A DNA stretch of 64,000 nucleotides. It comes from Mesorhizobium sp. (GTDB taxonomy: Bacteria > Pseudomonadota > Alphaproteobacteria > Rhizobiales > Rhizobiaceae). Below are positions 15,456 through 26,197 of the stretch, in pieces. The first letter of the stretch is position 1, and each line of letters begins with the position of its first letter. The DNA is taken from contig SAQL01000005.1 of the NCBI GenBank assembly GCA_004020645.1, forward strand, positions 124,001-188,000, written 5' to 3'. Below the pieces are notes generated by a model. It was not told the DNA's origin and ran no database searches. It saw only the letters and a program-made list of their open reading frames with translations. The position numbers and the translations under genes were made by a program.

Positions 15456-18400
15456 TCAGAGTCTTGCAGGCCGCCGCAGGTCAAGGGTCATCGGGAAATC
15501 CTCAGAGGCTTGTTCGTCGCGCAGCACGTAGCCGGACGGCGTATGGCCGCGTGGCTCGAAGCGGGCGAGCCGCCGCGCCTCCGCTTCGTTGCCGTTGACC
15601 GGGAAGGTGTCGTAGCTGCGCCCGCCGGGATGCGCGACATGGTAGACGCAGCCGCCGACCGCCCGGCCCGACCACCGATCGTAGATGTCGAAGACCAGCG
15701 GCGTGTTGACCGGCAGCGCGGGATGCAGACCCGATGCCGGCTGCCAGGCCTTGAAGCGGACCCCTGCCACCGCGATCTCTCTGGTGTCGGTCACCTTCAT
15801 CGGCACGATGCGGCCGTTGCAGACGACGGCGTGACGCTCCGGGTTGAGCCCTTCCGTCTTCACCTGCAGCCGCTCGACCGAGGAATCGACGAAGCGCACC
15901 GTGCCGCCGATGGCGCCCTGCTCGCCCATGACATGCCATGGCTCCAGCGCTTGCCGCAGCTCCAGTTTGATGCCGGCATGCCGGACCTCGCCGCAGAACG
16001 GGAAGCGGAATTCGAGCTGCGCGTCGAACCATTCGGGACGAAATTCAAAGCCGTTCAGCTTGAGGTCGTCCAGCACATCGAGAAAGTCCGCCCAGACATA
16101 GTGCGGCAGCATGAAACGGTCATGCAGCGACGTTCCCCAGCGCACGAAGCGGCCATCGAGCGGGTTCTTCCAGGCGCGGGCGATAATGGCGCGCACCAGC
16201 AATTGCTGCGCGAGGCTCATGCGCGCATTGGGCGGCATTTCGAAGCCGCGGAACTCGACCAGCCCCAACCGGCCGGTCGGCCCGTCCGGCGAAAACAGCT
16301 TGTCGATGCAGATTTCCGAGCGGTGGGTGTTCCCCGTCACGTCGGTCAGAAGATTGCGGAACAGCCGGTCGACCAGCCACGGCAGGGGTGCCGCGTCCTG
16401 GTTCGGATGCGGCACCTGCGCCATCGCGATCTCGAGCTCGTAGAGCGAATCGTGGCGCGCCTCGTCGAAACGCGGCGCCTGGCTGGTCGGGCCGATGAAC
16501 AGGCCTGAGAACAGATAGGACAGCGACGGGCGGCGCTGCCATTGCAGCACCAGGCTCTTCAGCAAATCGGGCCGACGCAGGAACGGACTGTCGTTAGGTG
16601 TCGCCCCGCCGACGACGACATGGTTGCCGCCGCCGGTGCCGGTATGGCGGCCGTCGATCATGAACTTGTCGGCACCAAGTCGCGTCTGCCGCGCCTCTTC
16701 GTAGATCGCTGTGGTCGTTGCCACGCAGTCCTGCCAGTTCGCAGCCGGATGGATATTCACTTCGATGACGCCGGGATCGGGAGCCACGCGGATAACGTTG
16801 AGGCGCGGATCGTGCGGCGGGCCGTAGCCCTCGATATGCACCGGCAGGCCGATAACCTTTGCCGCATTCTCGGCCGCCGCGACCAGTTCGAGGTAATCTT
16901 CCAGCGCCTCGACCGGCGGCATGAACACACAAAGCCGTCCGTCGCGCGGCTCGACCGACAGCGCGGTGCGCACCGCGCCGCCGATCTCAGTGATCTCCTG
17001 TTCGACACGGTCCTGCTGGCCGGTCGCGGCGGTGAAGGACGCCGCCTGCTGGCGACGCGCCATTTCGTCGGCGCCTTCAAGTTCGGCCGGTGCAGCCTCC
17101 GGCAACGCAGCGGCTTCAGGCAAAATAGCCTCGCGCGCCGGCAATAGCCCGCGCGGCAGGGAAGGATCGACCGGCACGATGTAGGGGAACTGCGCCGGCG
17201 GCACGTAGGGAAGCGTGCCCAGCGGCAGGCGGTAGCCGACCGGTGAATCGCCCGGCACCAGGAACAGCCTGCCGCGCCGCGTTTTCCATCTCTCCGAACG
17301 CCAGCGCGGTCCCGACGCCTGGCTGTTCCAGCGCTGCACAGGCAGCACGTAGCCCGACGGCTTGGTCAGGCCGCGTTCGAACACTCGCGCCATGCGGCTG
17401 CGCTCCTCGGGGTCGTCCAGCTTCGAATTGGACGGATCGATATTCTCCGGCAACTTGCCTTCCTTGAGCAGCCACTCGGCCGGGTCCTCATAGGCTTCGC
17501 TGACCATGGTCCTGTCGATGCCGAGTTCATCGGCAATCGCCGTCAGCAGGCCTTCAGCCTGCTTCGGCCCGACATCTGCTTCGCCTGCTTCATCTGCGTC
17601 GCTGTTCTCCCGCGCGATCAGCGACGGGTCGCTCCACACCGGCTCGCCGTCGGCGCGCCAGTACAGCGAGAACGTCCAGCGCGGCAGGCTTTCGCCCGGA
17701 TACCACTTGCCCTGCCCGTAGTGCAGGAAGCCGCCGGGCGCGAAACGCTCACGCAGTCGGCGGATCAGCGCATCGGCCTTTTCGCGTTTTGTCGGGCCGA
17801 CGGCGGCGGTGTTCCACTCCTCCGCCTCGAAATCGTCGATCGACACGAAGGTCGGCTCGCCACCCATGGTCAGCCGCACGTCCCCGGCTTCCAGCGCGGC
17901 GTCAACCTGGTTGCCCAGCGCATCGAGCGCCTGCCAGCTTTCGTCGGAGAACGGCTTGGTGATGCGTGGATGCTCGGCGATGCGGTCGACCCGCATGTCG
18001 AAGCCGAACTCGACATTGGCGAAGCTCGCCATGCCGGAAATGGGCGCGGCGTTGCGGAAATGCGGCGTTGCGGCGAGAGGCACATGGCTTTCGCCGGTGA
18101 GCAGTCCGGAGGTCGGGTCGAAGCCGATCCAGCCGGCGCCCGGCAGGTAGACCTCGCACCAGGCATGGAGATCGGTGAAGTCGACGGCGGTGCCGGGCGG
18201 ACCGTCAAGCGCGACGAGGTCGGGCTTTAGCTGGATCAAGTAGCCGGAAACGAAGCGCGCGGCGATGCCGAGGTTCCTCAGGATCTGCACCAGCAGCCAG
18301 CTCGTATCGCGGCACGAGCCTTTCTTGGCGGCCAGCGTTTCCTCCGGCGAAAAAACGCCGGTTTCCATGCGCACGATATAGGCGATCTCGCGCTGCAGGC

Positions 18401-18851
18401 GCGCATTGAGGTCGACGACGAAATTGACGGTGTTGGTTGGGTGGCGATCGATGGTTTGCAGGAACGCCGACAGTAGCGGTCCGGCCGGTTCCGGCGTCCG
18501 GTAGATGGCGAGATCAGCGCTGATCTCTTCCGGGTACTCGAATGGAAAGATCTCGGCCGACGGCTCGACAAAGAAATCGAACGGATTGTAGACCGTCATG
18601 TCGGCGACGAGGTCGACCTCGATCTTCAGTTCCGTCACCGGCTCCGGAAACACGAAGCGGGCAAGGAAGTTACCATAGGGATCCTGCTGCAGATTGACGA
18701 AGTGGTTCGCCGGCTCGACCTTCAGCGAATGGCTGAGCACCTTGGTGCGGGAATGCGGCGCCGGCTGCAGCCTGATGACCTGGGGACCAAGCACCACCGG
18801 CCGGTCATATTTGTAATGGGTCAGGTGATAGACGGCTGCCAGAATTGCCAT
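15456..18851 (-). CDS. Transglutaminase / DUF2126 large protein (amidoligase cluster)
   Basis: An 1131-residue protein. Residues 1-270 form a Transglut_N plus transglutaminase core with Cys180 (GSCRDTSW), His229 (LHAWCEV) and Asp245 (GFDPTSG). From about 300 to the end is the DUF2126 (COG4196) region, with [45 protein letters not shown] and [17 protein letters not shown]. The last resembles the glutamine-synthetase-like amidoligase fold proposed for this family. It is the first gene of the operon, with GAGG ahead of the ATG. Together with the ATP-grasp protein it suggests an enzyme set that builds and processes an amide-linked peptide or tag. The substrate is unknown. Confidence 0.9.
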   Translation of the reverse strand: MAILAAVYHLTHYKYDRPVVLGPQVIRLQPAPHSRTKVLSHSLKVEPANHFVNLQQDPYGNFLARFVFPEPVTELKIEVDLVADMTVYNPFDFFVEPSAEIFPFEYPEEISADLAIYRTPEPAGPLLSAFLQTIDRHPTNTVNFVVDLNARLQREIAYIVRMETGVFSPEETLAAKKGSCRDTSWLLVQILRNLGIAARFVSGYLIQLKPDLVALDGPPGTAVDFTDLHAWCEVYLPGAGWIGFDPTSGLLTGESHVPLAATPHFRNAAPISGMASFANVEFGFDMRVDRIAEHPRITKPFSDESWQALDALGNQVDAALEAGDVRLTMGGEPTFVSIDDFEAEEWNTAAVGPTKREKADALIRRLRERFAPGGFLHYGQGKWYPGESLPRWTFSLYWRADGEPVWSDPSLIARENSDADEAGEADVGPKQAEGLLTAIADELGIDRTMVSEAYEDPAEWLLKEGKLPENIDPSNSKLDDPEERSRMARVFERGLTKPSGYVLPVQRWNSQASGPRWRSERWKTRRGRLFLVPGDSPVGYRLPLGTLPYVPPAQFPYIVPVDPSLPRGLLPAREAILPEAAALPEAAPAELEGADEMARRQQAASFTAATGQQDRVEQEITEIGGAVRTALSVEPRDGRLCVFMPPVEALEDYLELVAAAENAAKVIGLPVHIEGYGPPHDPRLNVIRVAPDPGVIEVNIHPAANWQDCVATTTAIYEEARQTRLGADKFMIDGRHTGTGGGNHVVVGGATPNDSPFLRRPDLLKSLVLQWQRRPSLSYLFSGLFIGPTSQAPRFDEARHDSLYELEIAMAQVPHPNQDAAPLPWLVDRLFRNLLTDVTGNTHRSEICIDKLFSPDGPTGRLGLVEFRGFEMPPNARMSLAQQLLVRAIIARAWKNPLDGRFVRWGTSLHDRFMLPHYVWADFLDVLDDLKLNGFEFRPEWFDAQLEFRFPFCGEVRHAGIKLELRQALEPWHVMGEQGAIGGTVRFVDSSVERLQVKTEGLNPERHAVVCNGRIVPMKVTDTREIAVAGVRFKAWQPASGLHPALPVNTPLVFDIYDRWSGRAVGGCVYHVAHPGGRSYDTFPVNGNEAEARRLARFEPRGHTPSGYVLRDEQASEDFPMTLDLRRPARL

Positions 18852-19032
18852 GGGGCCTCGAAAGTCGGCGTTTCAAACGAATTCGCCGAACCCTGACACA
18901 AATGCTGGCCATTCTCCAAGCAGAGATGTTGCGCTGCACCTAATTTAAGCGGCTATCGAACGCTACAATTTCGCACAATACGACTGGCCACCACCGGCCT
19001 CCAGCGTCTGCGATTGGCGAAAGCCCTCGCGT

Positions 19033-19060
19033 CTTCGTCATCCTCGGGAGGATGACGAAG
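19033..19060. terminator. Perfect 13-bp stem-loop behind the glutaryl-CoA dehydrogenase gene
   Basis: CTTCGTCATCCTC and GAGGATGACGAAG form a perfect inverted repeat with only 2 nt between them, 18 nt past the dehydrogenase stop. No U-run follows, so it may be a processed 3' end or a dispersed palindrome rather than a classical terminator. Confidence 0.5.
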
Positions 19061-19077
19061 CGAAGGACATGGCCGGC

Positions 19078-20268
19078 TTAGAAAAACGCCTGCAATCCCG
19101 TCTGCGCCCGCCCGAGGATCAGCGCATGCACGTCATGCGTGCCTTCATAGGTGTTGACCGTCTCCAGGTTCTGCGCGTGGCGCATGACATGGTAGCCGAT
19201 CTGGATGCCGTTGCCGCCATGCATGTCACGGGCCTGGCGGGCAATGTCGAGCGCCTTGCCGCAATTGTTGCGCTTGACGATCGAGATCATCTCCGGCGCC
19301 ATCTTGCCTTCATCCATCAGCCGCCCGACGCGCAGGCTGGCCTGCAGCCCCAGAGCGATCTCGGTCTGCATGTCGGCGAGCTTCTTCTGGAAAAGCTGCG
19401 TGCCGGCTAGCGGCTTGCCGAACTGCTTGCGATCGAGGCCGTATTGGCGGGCCCGGTGCCAGCAATCTTCCGCCGCGCCCATCGCGCCCCATGAGATACC
19501 GTAACGCGCCCGGTTGAGGCAGCCGAACGGCCCCTTCAAGCCCGAGACATTGGGCAGCAACGCATCTTCGCCGACCTCGACGCCTTCCATCACCACTTCG
19601 CCGGTGATCGATGCGCGAAGCGACAGCTTGCCGCCGATCTTCGGCGCCGACAGGCCTTTCATGCCTTTTTCCAGGACGAAGCCGCGAATCTCGTTGTCAT
19701 GCGCGGCCGACTTCGCCCAGACGACAAACACGTCGGCGATCGGCGCGTTGGAAATCCACATTTTCGAGCCGGAGATCTTGTAGCCGTTCGCCGTCTTTTC
19801 GGCCCGCGTCTTCATGCCGCCGGGGTCGGAACCGGCATCCGGCTCGGTCAGGCCGAAGCAGCCGATCCATTCGCCCGACGCCAGCTTCGGCAGGTATTTT
19901 TTGCGCTGCGCCTCCGAGCCATAGGCATGGATCGGATACATCACCAGCGACGACTGCACGCTCATCATCGAGCGATAGCCAGAATCGATACGCTCGACTT
20001 CGCGCGCCACCAGCCCATAGGTGACGTAGTTGGCGCCGAGCCCGCCATATTCTTCCGGGATGGTAATGCCGAGCAGACCCGCCTCGCCCATCTCGCGAAA
20101 GATCCCGGCATCGGTCTTTTCCTCGAGATAGGCCTCCTCGATCCTGGGGGCGAGCTTGTCGGCGGCGAATGCCGCTGCACCGTCGCGCACCATCCGTTCG
20201 TCTTCCGAAAGCTGGTTCTCGATCAGGAAAGGATCATCCCAGACGAATGCGTTCTTGTCGGCGGCCAT
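19078..20268 (-). CDS. gcdH: Glutaryl-CoA dehydrogenase (acyl-CoA dehydrogenase family)
   Basis: A 396-residue flavoprotein that would oxidise and decarboxylate glutaryl-CoA to crotonyl-CoA in lysine and tryptophan breakdown. Family features are [57 protein letters not shown] and the catalytic Glu in [20 protein letters not shown]. The YEGT context and the overall pattern are those of GcdH. I chose ATG 20268 ([14 protein letters not shown]) because homologues begin near here and GGAG precedes it; the frame stays open further upstream but crosses the divergent promoter region. It is divergent from a LysR gene that probably controls it. Confidence 0.9.
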   Translation of the reverse strand: MAADKNAFVWDDPFLIENQLSEDERMVRDGAAAFAADKLAPRIEEAYLEEKTDAGIFREMGEAGLLGITIPEEYGGLGANYVTYGLVAREVERIDSGYRSMMSVQSSLVMYPIHAYGSEAQRKKYLPKLASGEWIGCFGLTEPDAGSDPGGMKTRAEKTANGYKISGSKMWISNAPIADVFVVWAKSAAHDNEIRGFVLEKGMKGLSAPKIGGKLSLRASITGEVVMEGVEVGEDALLPNVSGLKGPFGCLNRARYGISWGAMGAAEDCWHRARQYGLDRKQFGKPLAGTQLFQKKLADMQTEIALGLQASLRVGRLMDEGKMAPEMISIVKRNNCGKALDIARQARDMHGGNGIQIGYHVMRHAQNLETVNTYEGTHDVHALILGRAQTGLQAFF

Positions 20269-20335
20269 GGCTCTCGGTCTCCAAATTACGGAATTGGGCG
20301 GCTTATCGGCTCCCGGCTCAAAAAAATCAAACGAA

Positions 20336-20353
20336 ATTGCTTCACCGATCAAT
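20336..20353. promoter_or_regulatory. Inverted repeat in the gcdH-LysR divergent region
   Basis: ATTG and CAAT are separated by 10 bp in the 103-bp gap between the divergent starts. Such short dyads are typical of LysR-type activators, but four-base arms are weak evidence. Confidence 0.25.
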
Positions 20354-20371
20354 GAGCACTAGTAATGGATC

Positions 20372-21268
20372 ATGAACGTTCAGCGCCGCCTTCTGCCTGG
20401 TATCAGCGCCCTTGCCGCTTTCGAGGCGGTGGCCCGATTGGGCAGCTTCACCGCCGCCGCGCAGGAGCTCGATCTGACTCAAGGCGCCGTCAGCCGCCAG
20501 ATCAGGCTGCTGGAGGACCAGTTCGGCCGCCGGCTGTTCGAACGCGACAGCCGCAATGTCCGGCTGTCGGCGGCAGGCGAGATTTATGCCGAAGCGGTGC
20601 GCGCCGCCCTTGGCCAGTTGCGCGATGCAGCCCTGGGATTGATGAGCAATCGGCATGGTGGCATCTTGAACCTCGCCATCCTGCCGACCTTCGGCACGCG
20701 TTGGCTGATGCCGCTCATCCCGGATTTCGTTGAAAACAACCCCGACATCACCATCAATTTCGTCACTCGCATCGGCCGCTTCGACTTCGCCCGCGAGAGG
20801 CTCGACGCCGCCATCCATTTCGGCCTGCCCGACTGGCCGGATGCCGACTCGACGCTGCTGGTGCGCGAGACGGTGATGCCTGTCATCTCGCCCGAATTTC
20901 TGGCCGGCCGCGCCATCGCCACGCCTGCCGATATCGGCCGTCTGCCGCTGCTGCACATGGCAACGCGGCCCGGCGCATGGACCGAGTGGTTCGTGCATCA
21001 GGGTTTGAGCGCACCGACCGGACCGGGCATGCAGTTCGAGCAATTCGGCACCGCCGCCCAGGCCTGCATGGCCGGGCTCGGCGTGGCGCTGCTGCCGCAG
21101 GTGCTCATATCAGGCGAATTGCAGCGCGGCCAGTTGGTACCGGCACCGGGTCGGCCGATGCAAAGCCGCAGCGCCTACTACCTTGTCGTGCCGCACGACA
21201 AGCGCGGCCATCCGCCGGTCGCCAGTTTTCGCGAGTGGCTGCTGGGTCATGTGCCGCCGGAGAAATAG
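20372..21268 (+). CDS. LysR-family regulator, GcvA-like, divergent from gcdH
   Basis: A 298-residue LysR regulator. The helix-turn-helix is at about residues 20-45 (GSFTAAAQELDLTQGAVSRQ), followed by the FGRRLFERDSRNVRLSAAG linker. The effector domain (about 95-295) has the GcvA-subgroup WFVHQGL and GLGVALLPQVLI motifs. Divergent placement 103 bp from glutaryl-CoA dehydrogenase makes it the likely regulator of that gene. Its TAG stop directly abuts the opposing stop of tex. Confidence 0.92.
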   Translation: MNVQRRLLPGISALAAFEAVARLGSFTAAAQELDLTQGAVSRQIRLLEDQFGRRLFERDSRNVRLSAAGEIYAEAVRAALGQLRDAALGLMSNRHGGILNLAILPTFGTRWLMPLIPDFVENNPDITINFVTRIGRFDFARERLDAAIHFGLPDWPDADSTLLVRETVMPVISPEFLAGRAIATPADIGRLPLLHMATRPGAWTEWFVHQGLSAPTGPGMQFEQFGTAAQACMAGLGVALLPQVLISGELQRGQLVPAPGRPMQSRSAYYLVVPHDKRGHPPVASFREWLLGHVPPEK

Positions 21269-23593
21269 CTACTTACGCTTCAACGCATCGGCCAATGCGG
21301 CGCCGAATGCGCCCTGTTGCGCCGGCCGCTCCGGCTGGCGCTGCGGCGCCGGCGTGCGCAGCACCGGTCTGTTGCCGTTGTCGCGCGGCTTCGGTGTACC
21401 GCCGTCACCATCCTTGCGCATCGAAAGGCCGATGCGCTTGCGCTTGATGTCGATGTCGACGACGCGCACCTTGACCACGTCGCCGGCTTTCACCACCTCA
21501 TGCGCGTCCTTGACGAAACGGTCGGCCAGTTGCGAGACATGCACCAAGCCGTCCTGATGCACGCCGATATCGACGAAGGCGCCGAAAGCGGCGACATTGG
21601 TGACAGTGCCCTCCAGCAGCATGCCTGGCTTCAAATCCTTGATGTCATCGACGCCGTCGGCGAAGGTCGCGGTCTTGAAGCCGGGGCGCGGATCGCGGCC
21701 GGGCTTTTCCAGTTCCGCCAGGATATCGCGCACCGTCGGCAGGCCGAACCGCTCATCGACGAAGACACGCGGATCGAGCGCCTTGAGAGCGGCACTGTCG
21801 CCCATCAGCGAACGGAGGTCACGTCCGCAGGCGGCGACGATCTTTTTCGCCACGCCATAGGCTTCCGGATGCACGGCCGAGGCATCGAGCGGTTCGGTGC
21901 CGTTGGGAATGCGCAGGAAGCCGGCGCATTGCTCGAACGCGCGGGGCCCAAGGCGAGAGACCTTCAGCAGGTCACGACGGCTGGCGAAGGGACCGGCCGC
22001 GTCACGGTGCGCAATGATCGCCTCGGCCAGCGATGCGCCAAGACCCGAAACCCGCGCCAGAAGCGGCGCCGAGGCGGTGTTGAGGTCGACGCCGACGGCA
22101 TTGACCGCGTCCTCGACCACCGCTTCCAGCGAGCGGCTGAGCCGATACTGGTCGACGTCATGCTGATACTGGCCGACGCCGATCGACTTCGGCTCGATCT
22201 TGACCAGTTCGGCGAGCGGATCCTGCAGACGCCTGGCGATCGACACCGCGCCGCGTAGCGACACGTCGAGGCCGGGAAATTCCGCCGCCGCCGTTGCCGA
22301 GGCGGAATAGACCGAAGCACCCGCTTCGCTGACGATCACCTTGAGCGGCTTCGGCCCATAATCCGACGGCATGTCCGACGGCATGTCCGACAGCATGTCG
22401 GTCACCAGCCTTTCCGTCTCGCGGCTGCCGGTGCCGTTGCCGATGGAAATCAACTCGACCTTGTGCAAGCGGATGAGCTTTGCGAGTTCGGCTTGCGTGC
22501 CGCGCACATCGTTCCTTGGCGGAAACGGATAGGCCGTCGTCGTCGCCAGCAGCTTGCCGGTGCCGTCGACCACCGCCACCTTGACGCCGGTGCGGATGCC
22601 GGGGTCGAGCCCCATCGTGGCACGCGAGCCGGCCGGCGCTGCCAGCAGCAAATCCTTCAGATTGCGGGCGAAGACATGGATCGCCTCCTCCTCCGCCCGC
22701 TCGCGCAGATCGCGCATCAAATCGAGCGTCAGGTGCAGCGACAGCTTTATGCGCCAGGTCCAGCCGGCCACCTCCATCAGCCAGCGATCGCCCGGCAACT
22801 GGCGGCCGATGGCGTAGGCGTCGGCAATCATCCGTTCGACCGGCTTCACCGGAGACGCGTCGTCGGCATCGACCTCGATGTCGAGCGACAGCACTTCCTC
22901 GTTGCGGCCACGCAGCATCGCCAGCGCGCGATGGCTCGGCACATTGGCCCAGCGCTCGACATGGTCGAAATAGTCGGAGAATTTCGCGCCGGCTTCCTGC
23001 TTGCCGTCGACGACGCGTGACCGCATGAAGGCGCGTTCTTTCATGTAGGTCCGCAGTTTGCCGACCAGATCGGCATTCTCGGCGAACTGTTCGGACAGGA
23101 TGTCGCGCGCGCCCTCGAGCGCCGCCTTGGCGTCGGCCACCTGTTCACTGATGTAGGACAGCGCCAGTTCGGCGGGCACCGCCGCACGGTCGGCAAGGAT
23201 GGCCTCGGCCAGCGCTCCCAATCCACGCTCGCGCGCAATCTCCGCCTTGGTCCGGCGCTTCGGCTTGTAGGGCAGATAGATGTCTTCGAGTTCCGCCTTG
23301 GTGATGGCCGCCGCGATCTTGGTTTCAAGCTCTTCGGTCAGCTTGCCCTGCTCGCGGATCGAACCGAGAATGGTGTCGCGGCGCGCGTCGAGCTCGCGCA
23401 GATAGGCGAGCCGCTCGGCAAGCAGGCGCAGTTGTGTGTCGTCCAGACCGCCGGTGACCTCCTTGCGGTAGCGTGCCACGAACGGCACCGTCGCGCCTTC
23501 GTCCAGCAGTCCGATCGCCGCCGCAGCCTGTTCGGGCCGGGCAGTGATCTCGGCTGCAATGATTGCTGCGATGCGCTTGATGTCGGATGCCAT
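21269..23593 (-). CDS. tex: Tex/YhgF RNA-binding transcription accessory protein
   Basis: A 774-residue Tex protein. The amino-terminal HTH-rich region contains [22 protein letters not shown] sequence ([20 protein letters not shown]). A YqgF/RNase H-like domain follows ([20 protein letters not shown]), then HhH helices ([16 protein letters not shown]). The S1 RNA-binding domain is near residues 652-720 ([20 protein letters not shown]). Its tail is Arg/Pro/Gln-rich. A 12-bp tandem repeat at 22364-22399 adds extra DMPS units ([13 protein letters not shown]) within the RNase H-like region. It is convergent with the LysR gene, stop touching stop. Confidence 0.95.
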   Translation of the reverse strand: MASDIKRIAAIIAAEITARPEQAAAAIGLLDEGATVPFVARYRKEVTGGLDDTQLRLLAERLAYLRELDARRDTILGSIREQGKLTEELETKIAAAITKAELEDIYLPYKPKRRTKAEIARERGLGALAEAILADRAAVPAELALSYISEQVADAKAALEGARDILSEQFAENADLVGKLRTYMKERAFMRSRVVDGKQEAGAKFSDYFDHVERWANVPSHRALAMLRGRNEEVLSLDIEVDADDASPVKPVERMIADAYAIGRQLPGDRWLMEVAGWTWRIKLSLHLTLDLMRDLRERAEEEAIHVFARNLKDLLLAAPAGSRATMGLDPGIRTGVKVAVVDGTGKLLATTTAYPFPPRNDVRGTQAELAKLIRLHKVELISIGNGTGSRETERLVTDMLSDMPSDMPSDYGPKPLKVIVSEAGASVYSASATAAAEFPGLDVSLRGAVSIARRLQDPLAELVKIEPKSIGVGQYQHDVDQYRLSRSLEAVVEDAVNAVGVDLNTASAPLLARVSGLGASLAEAIIAHRDAAGPFASRRDLLKVSRLGPRAFEQCAGFLRIPNGTEPLDASAVHPEAYGVAKKIVAACGRDLRSLMGDSAALKALDPRVFVDERFGLPTVRDILAELEKPGRDPRPGFKTATFADGVDDIKDLKPGMLLEGTVTNVAAFGAFVDIGVHQDGLVHVSQLADRFVKDAHEVVKAGDVVKVRVVDIDIKRKRIGLSMRKDGDGGTPKPRDNGNRPVLRTPAPQRQPERPAQQGAFGAALADALKRK
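22364..22399. repeat. 12-bp tandem repeat inside tex
   Basis: Three consecutive copies of CGACGGCATGTC occur, the third with one change (CGACAGCATGTC). The unit length keeps the frame and encodes repeated D-M-x-S units. It looks like recent slippage in a surface loop. Confidence 0.8.
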
Positions 23594-23721
23594 GTCGTTC
23601 CTGCTGTCCTGTCGAAAAGAGCGGCGACCATAAGCTCAGAGCGTCGCTCCGCCAACCGCGGCGTCTTCAACCGCCCAATAGCTCCACAGGAAAGCTGCCA
23701 TCGCGGTCGGCCTGGATCGAA

Positions 23722-24903
23722 TCAGACCATCCGGCTCAGCGCTTCGAAGAAGGCGACCATATCAAGATCGAGGGGCTCGTCGACCGGCTCCGGCTGCGAC
23801 GACATCTTGGCGATGACGACCTCGGCCGTCGGATTGACGTAGAGCCACTGGCCGTGGATGCCGATGCCGCAGAAGGCGCCGCCTGCCGCGCCCGTCTGGT
23901 ACCATTTGTTGCGGTAGCACCCTTTCGGGAAGAGGAATGCCATCGTGCCACGCTGCCAGACCTCGGTATCTCCGCCTGTGCTGACAGTGTCGCGCACCCA
24001 GGCTTCCGGCACGATGCGCCGGCCATTGGCCATGCCGCCTTGCCGCATCATCTCGCCGACACGCACCAGATCGCGCGGCGTCACCGAAATGCCGCCGGCC
24101 GTGCGCGCGGTGCCTTCCCTGTCGACCGTCACCGACGCTTCGCTGATTGCACCGAGCGGCAGCCACAATTTCTCGTGCATCAACTCGGCGAAGCGCTGGC
24201 CGGACGCGCGTTCGACCAGGATGCCGAGCAGGTCGGAGTTGGGCGAGCGGTAGCGGTAGGTCCGGCCATGCGGCTCGGCAAGGCGCTGCAGCGTCAGGAT
24301 GAAGTCGCCCAGGCTTTCCGTGCCGCCACCCGGATTCCACAGCGTCGCACGGCGATAGCGGGCAAAGGCGCTTTCCGGATCGAGATAGGCTTCTTCGAAG
24401 TCGAGGCTGACGGTCATATCGAGCACATGCCGCACGCTGGCATCGCCATAGGCCGAACCGGCAGCTTCCGGCAGATAGTGGGTCACCGGAGCCTGCGGAT
24501 CAAAGATCCCCTCGCCTTCCAATATGCCGGCCAGAATGGCGGTCAGCGACTTGCTGATCGAGAAGATGATATGGCGGGCGCCGAATTGCATATGCGGTGC
24601 AAACCAGTCGCCGACGATCTTGCCGGCTTTCATGATTGTCAGCGCGTCGGTATCGGAACGCGTGAGAAAGGCCGCAACGGTCTCCGGCCCGCCGGCCAGC
24701 GCGACCTTTTCGTCAAGCAGCCCACCGAAATCCTGAACCGGTATTTCGCCACTGCCCGGCACGGCTGCGACACGTGCGCTCGGCACCAACTCGCCGACAT
24801 TCTGGAACGACCACCGGCTGAACGCGCTTTCGCGCCAGTTGTCGAGCAGCACCTGGTTGCGGGCAAAGCCATGTCTGGTCTCGAACGCGGTCTTGCCGGT
24901 CAT
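23722..24903 (-). CDS. Serine hydrolase, NylB/beta-lactamase fold (copy 1)
   Basis: A 393-residue member of the class-C beta-lactamase fold closest in pattern to 6-aminohexanoate-oligomer hydrolase NylB. The nucleophile and base are Ser115 and Lys118 (FSISKS). The tyrosine is Tyr218 in YRYRSPNSD, with spacing very like NylB's Ser112/Lys115/Tyr215. LWLPLGA and the GCYRNKWYQTG-GAFCGIGIHGQ segment complete the fold. No signal peptide is evident, so it is probably cytoplasmic. It lies 28 nt after a paralogue and downstream of an amidase gene. Hydrolysis of an amide or ester of a small amine is plausible; the substrate is unknown. Confidence 0.85.
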   Translation of the reverse strand: MTGKTAFETRHGFARNQVLLDNWRESAFSRWSFQNVGELVPSARVAAVPGSGEIPVQDFGGLLDEKVALAGGPETVAAFLTRSDTDALTIMKAGKIVGDWFAPHMQFGARHIIFSISKSLTAILAGILEGEGIFDPQAPVTHYLPEAAGSAYGDASVRHVLDMTVSLDFEEAYLDPESAFARYRRATLWNPGGGTESLGDFILTLQRLAEPHGRTYRYRSPNSDLLGILVERASGQRFAELMHEKLWLPLGAISEASVTVDREGTARTAGGISVTPRDLVRVGEMMRQGGMANGRRIVPEAWVRDTVSTGGDTEVWQRGTMAFLFPKGCYRNKWYQTGAAGGAFCGIGIHGQWLYVNPTAEVVIAKMSSQPEPVDEPLDLDMVAFFEALSRMV

Positions 24904-24931
24904 GGCGTTTCCTCTCGATTTTCTTTGGAAC

Positions 24932-26128
24932 TCAGGCCAGCGCGGCGGCGATCGCGTGCACGGCTTTCATCGTCGCCACCGAATAGGCGATGCTGGTGAA
25001 ATCCGGGTAGCTCGAAAGCTTCACCACGACCATTCTCGTGTTCCAGTCGATATGGATCAGCTGCCCGAAGACGCCCCGACACATCAGCGCGCGTGAGCGC
25101 GGATCCTCGATCCAGAACTGGTTGCGGTAGCTGCCTTCTGGCAGGCTGGGATTGAAGTCCGGTCCATGCCTGCCGTTGCGCGTCGCTTCGATCCAGTCGG
25201 CCGGCACCACGCCGCCGCCATTGTCGAGGATCAGCTGGCCGAAGCGGCCATAGTCGCGCAGCGTGGCGTTGAAACCGCCGTCGGCGATGGCGTAGCCGGC
25301 GCTGTCGACAGTGAAGCAGGCGCTTTCATCCGCCCCAAGGTTTTGCCAGAGTTCATCGGAAACCAGCTGCGCCAGCCGCTTGCCGGTCACCCGTTCCATG
25401 ATGAAGGCGAGCACGTCGGTCTCGATCGAACGGTATTCGAACACAGCGCCATGCGGCCGGCCTGTCTCCTTGAGCCCCAGGATCAATTCGAACATATGCG
25501 ACGGCCACTCGAAGGCCGGGTCGCTGCCCGGCGGCACCGATTTCCAGCCACTGGCGACATCGACCTGACCGATGTCGGAATAGCGGTCGGTGTATTCCTC
25601 GGAAAAGCGCACGCCTGTCGTCATATCGAGCACATGCTGCACGCTGGCGCCCGCCCAGCCGGTAGCTTCCAGCTCCGGCAGATAGGTCGTCACCGGCATG
25701 GCCGGATCGATTAGCCCGCGCCCGGCCAGTATGCCGAATACCGAGCCCGTGACCGATTTCGCCATCGACTGCGACAAATGCAGCGTGCGGTCGGTCATGC
25801 CGTTGCAATAGCGCTCATAGGCGATCTTGCCGTCCTTGAGCACAAGGAACCCGTCCGTATAGGTTTCGTCCAGCAGCCCGGCCAGCGTCGTCGGTGCGCC
25901 CGTGCTGTCGCTGACCGGCAGCGCGTCGAGATCGACCTCGGCGCGCTCCAGTCTGCGACGATGACCATTGCCGCGCCAGACTTCGACGGTCGGCAGAATT
26001 TCGCGGATGTGCTGGAACGTCCAGCGGTTCCAGGGTCCCCTGTCCCAGTCGAGCTTCGGCGGCACCATCTTGGGCGGCGAGCCCTGCATGATCGGCGGCG
26101 CCGGTTCACTGTTGCGGTAGGAGGTCAT
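24932..26128 (-). CDS. Serine hydrolase, NylB/beta-lactamase fold (copy 2)
   Basis: A 398-residue paralogue of the neighbouring hydrolase. Ser121 and Lys124 are in SQSMAKSV and Tyr232 is in EYRSIETD. It shares the WNRWTFQHIREILPT-like amino-terminal segment seen as WSFQNVGELVPS in copy 1, and ends in GVFGQLIHIDWNTRMVVVKLSSYPD. The two copies are clearly diverged, which suggests different substrates rather than a recent duplication. It starts 69 nt after the amidase stop, so the three genes probably form one transcript. Confidence 0.85.
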   Translation of the reverse strand: MTSYRNSEPAPPIMQGSPPKMVPPKLDWDRGPWNRWTFQHIREILPTVEVWRGNGHRRRLERAEVDLDALPVSDSTGAPTTLAGLLDETYTDGFLVLKDGKIAYERYCNGMTDRTLHLSQSMAKSVTGSVFGILAGRGLIDPAMPVTTYLPELEATGWAGASVQHVLDMTTGVRFSEEYTDRYSDIGQVDVASGWKSVPPGSDPAFEWPSHMFELILGLKETGRPHGAVFEYRSIETDVLAFIMERVTGKRLAQLVSDELWQNLGADESACFTVDSAGYAIADGGFNATLRDYGRFGQLILDNGGGVVPADWIEATRNGRHGPDFNPSLPEGSYRNQFWIEDPRSRALMCRGVFGQLIHIDWNTRMVVVKLSSYPDFTSIAYSVATMKAVHAIAAALA

Positions 26129-26197
26129 TGCATGCTCCGGGAAGTGTCGTGCCGCGGTGTCCCGACGGTTTTGCTTTCAGTGCGGTCGTGCCGTCCG

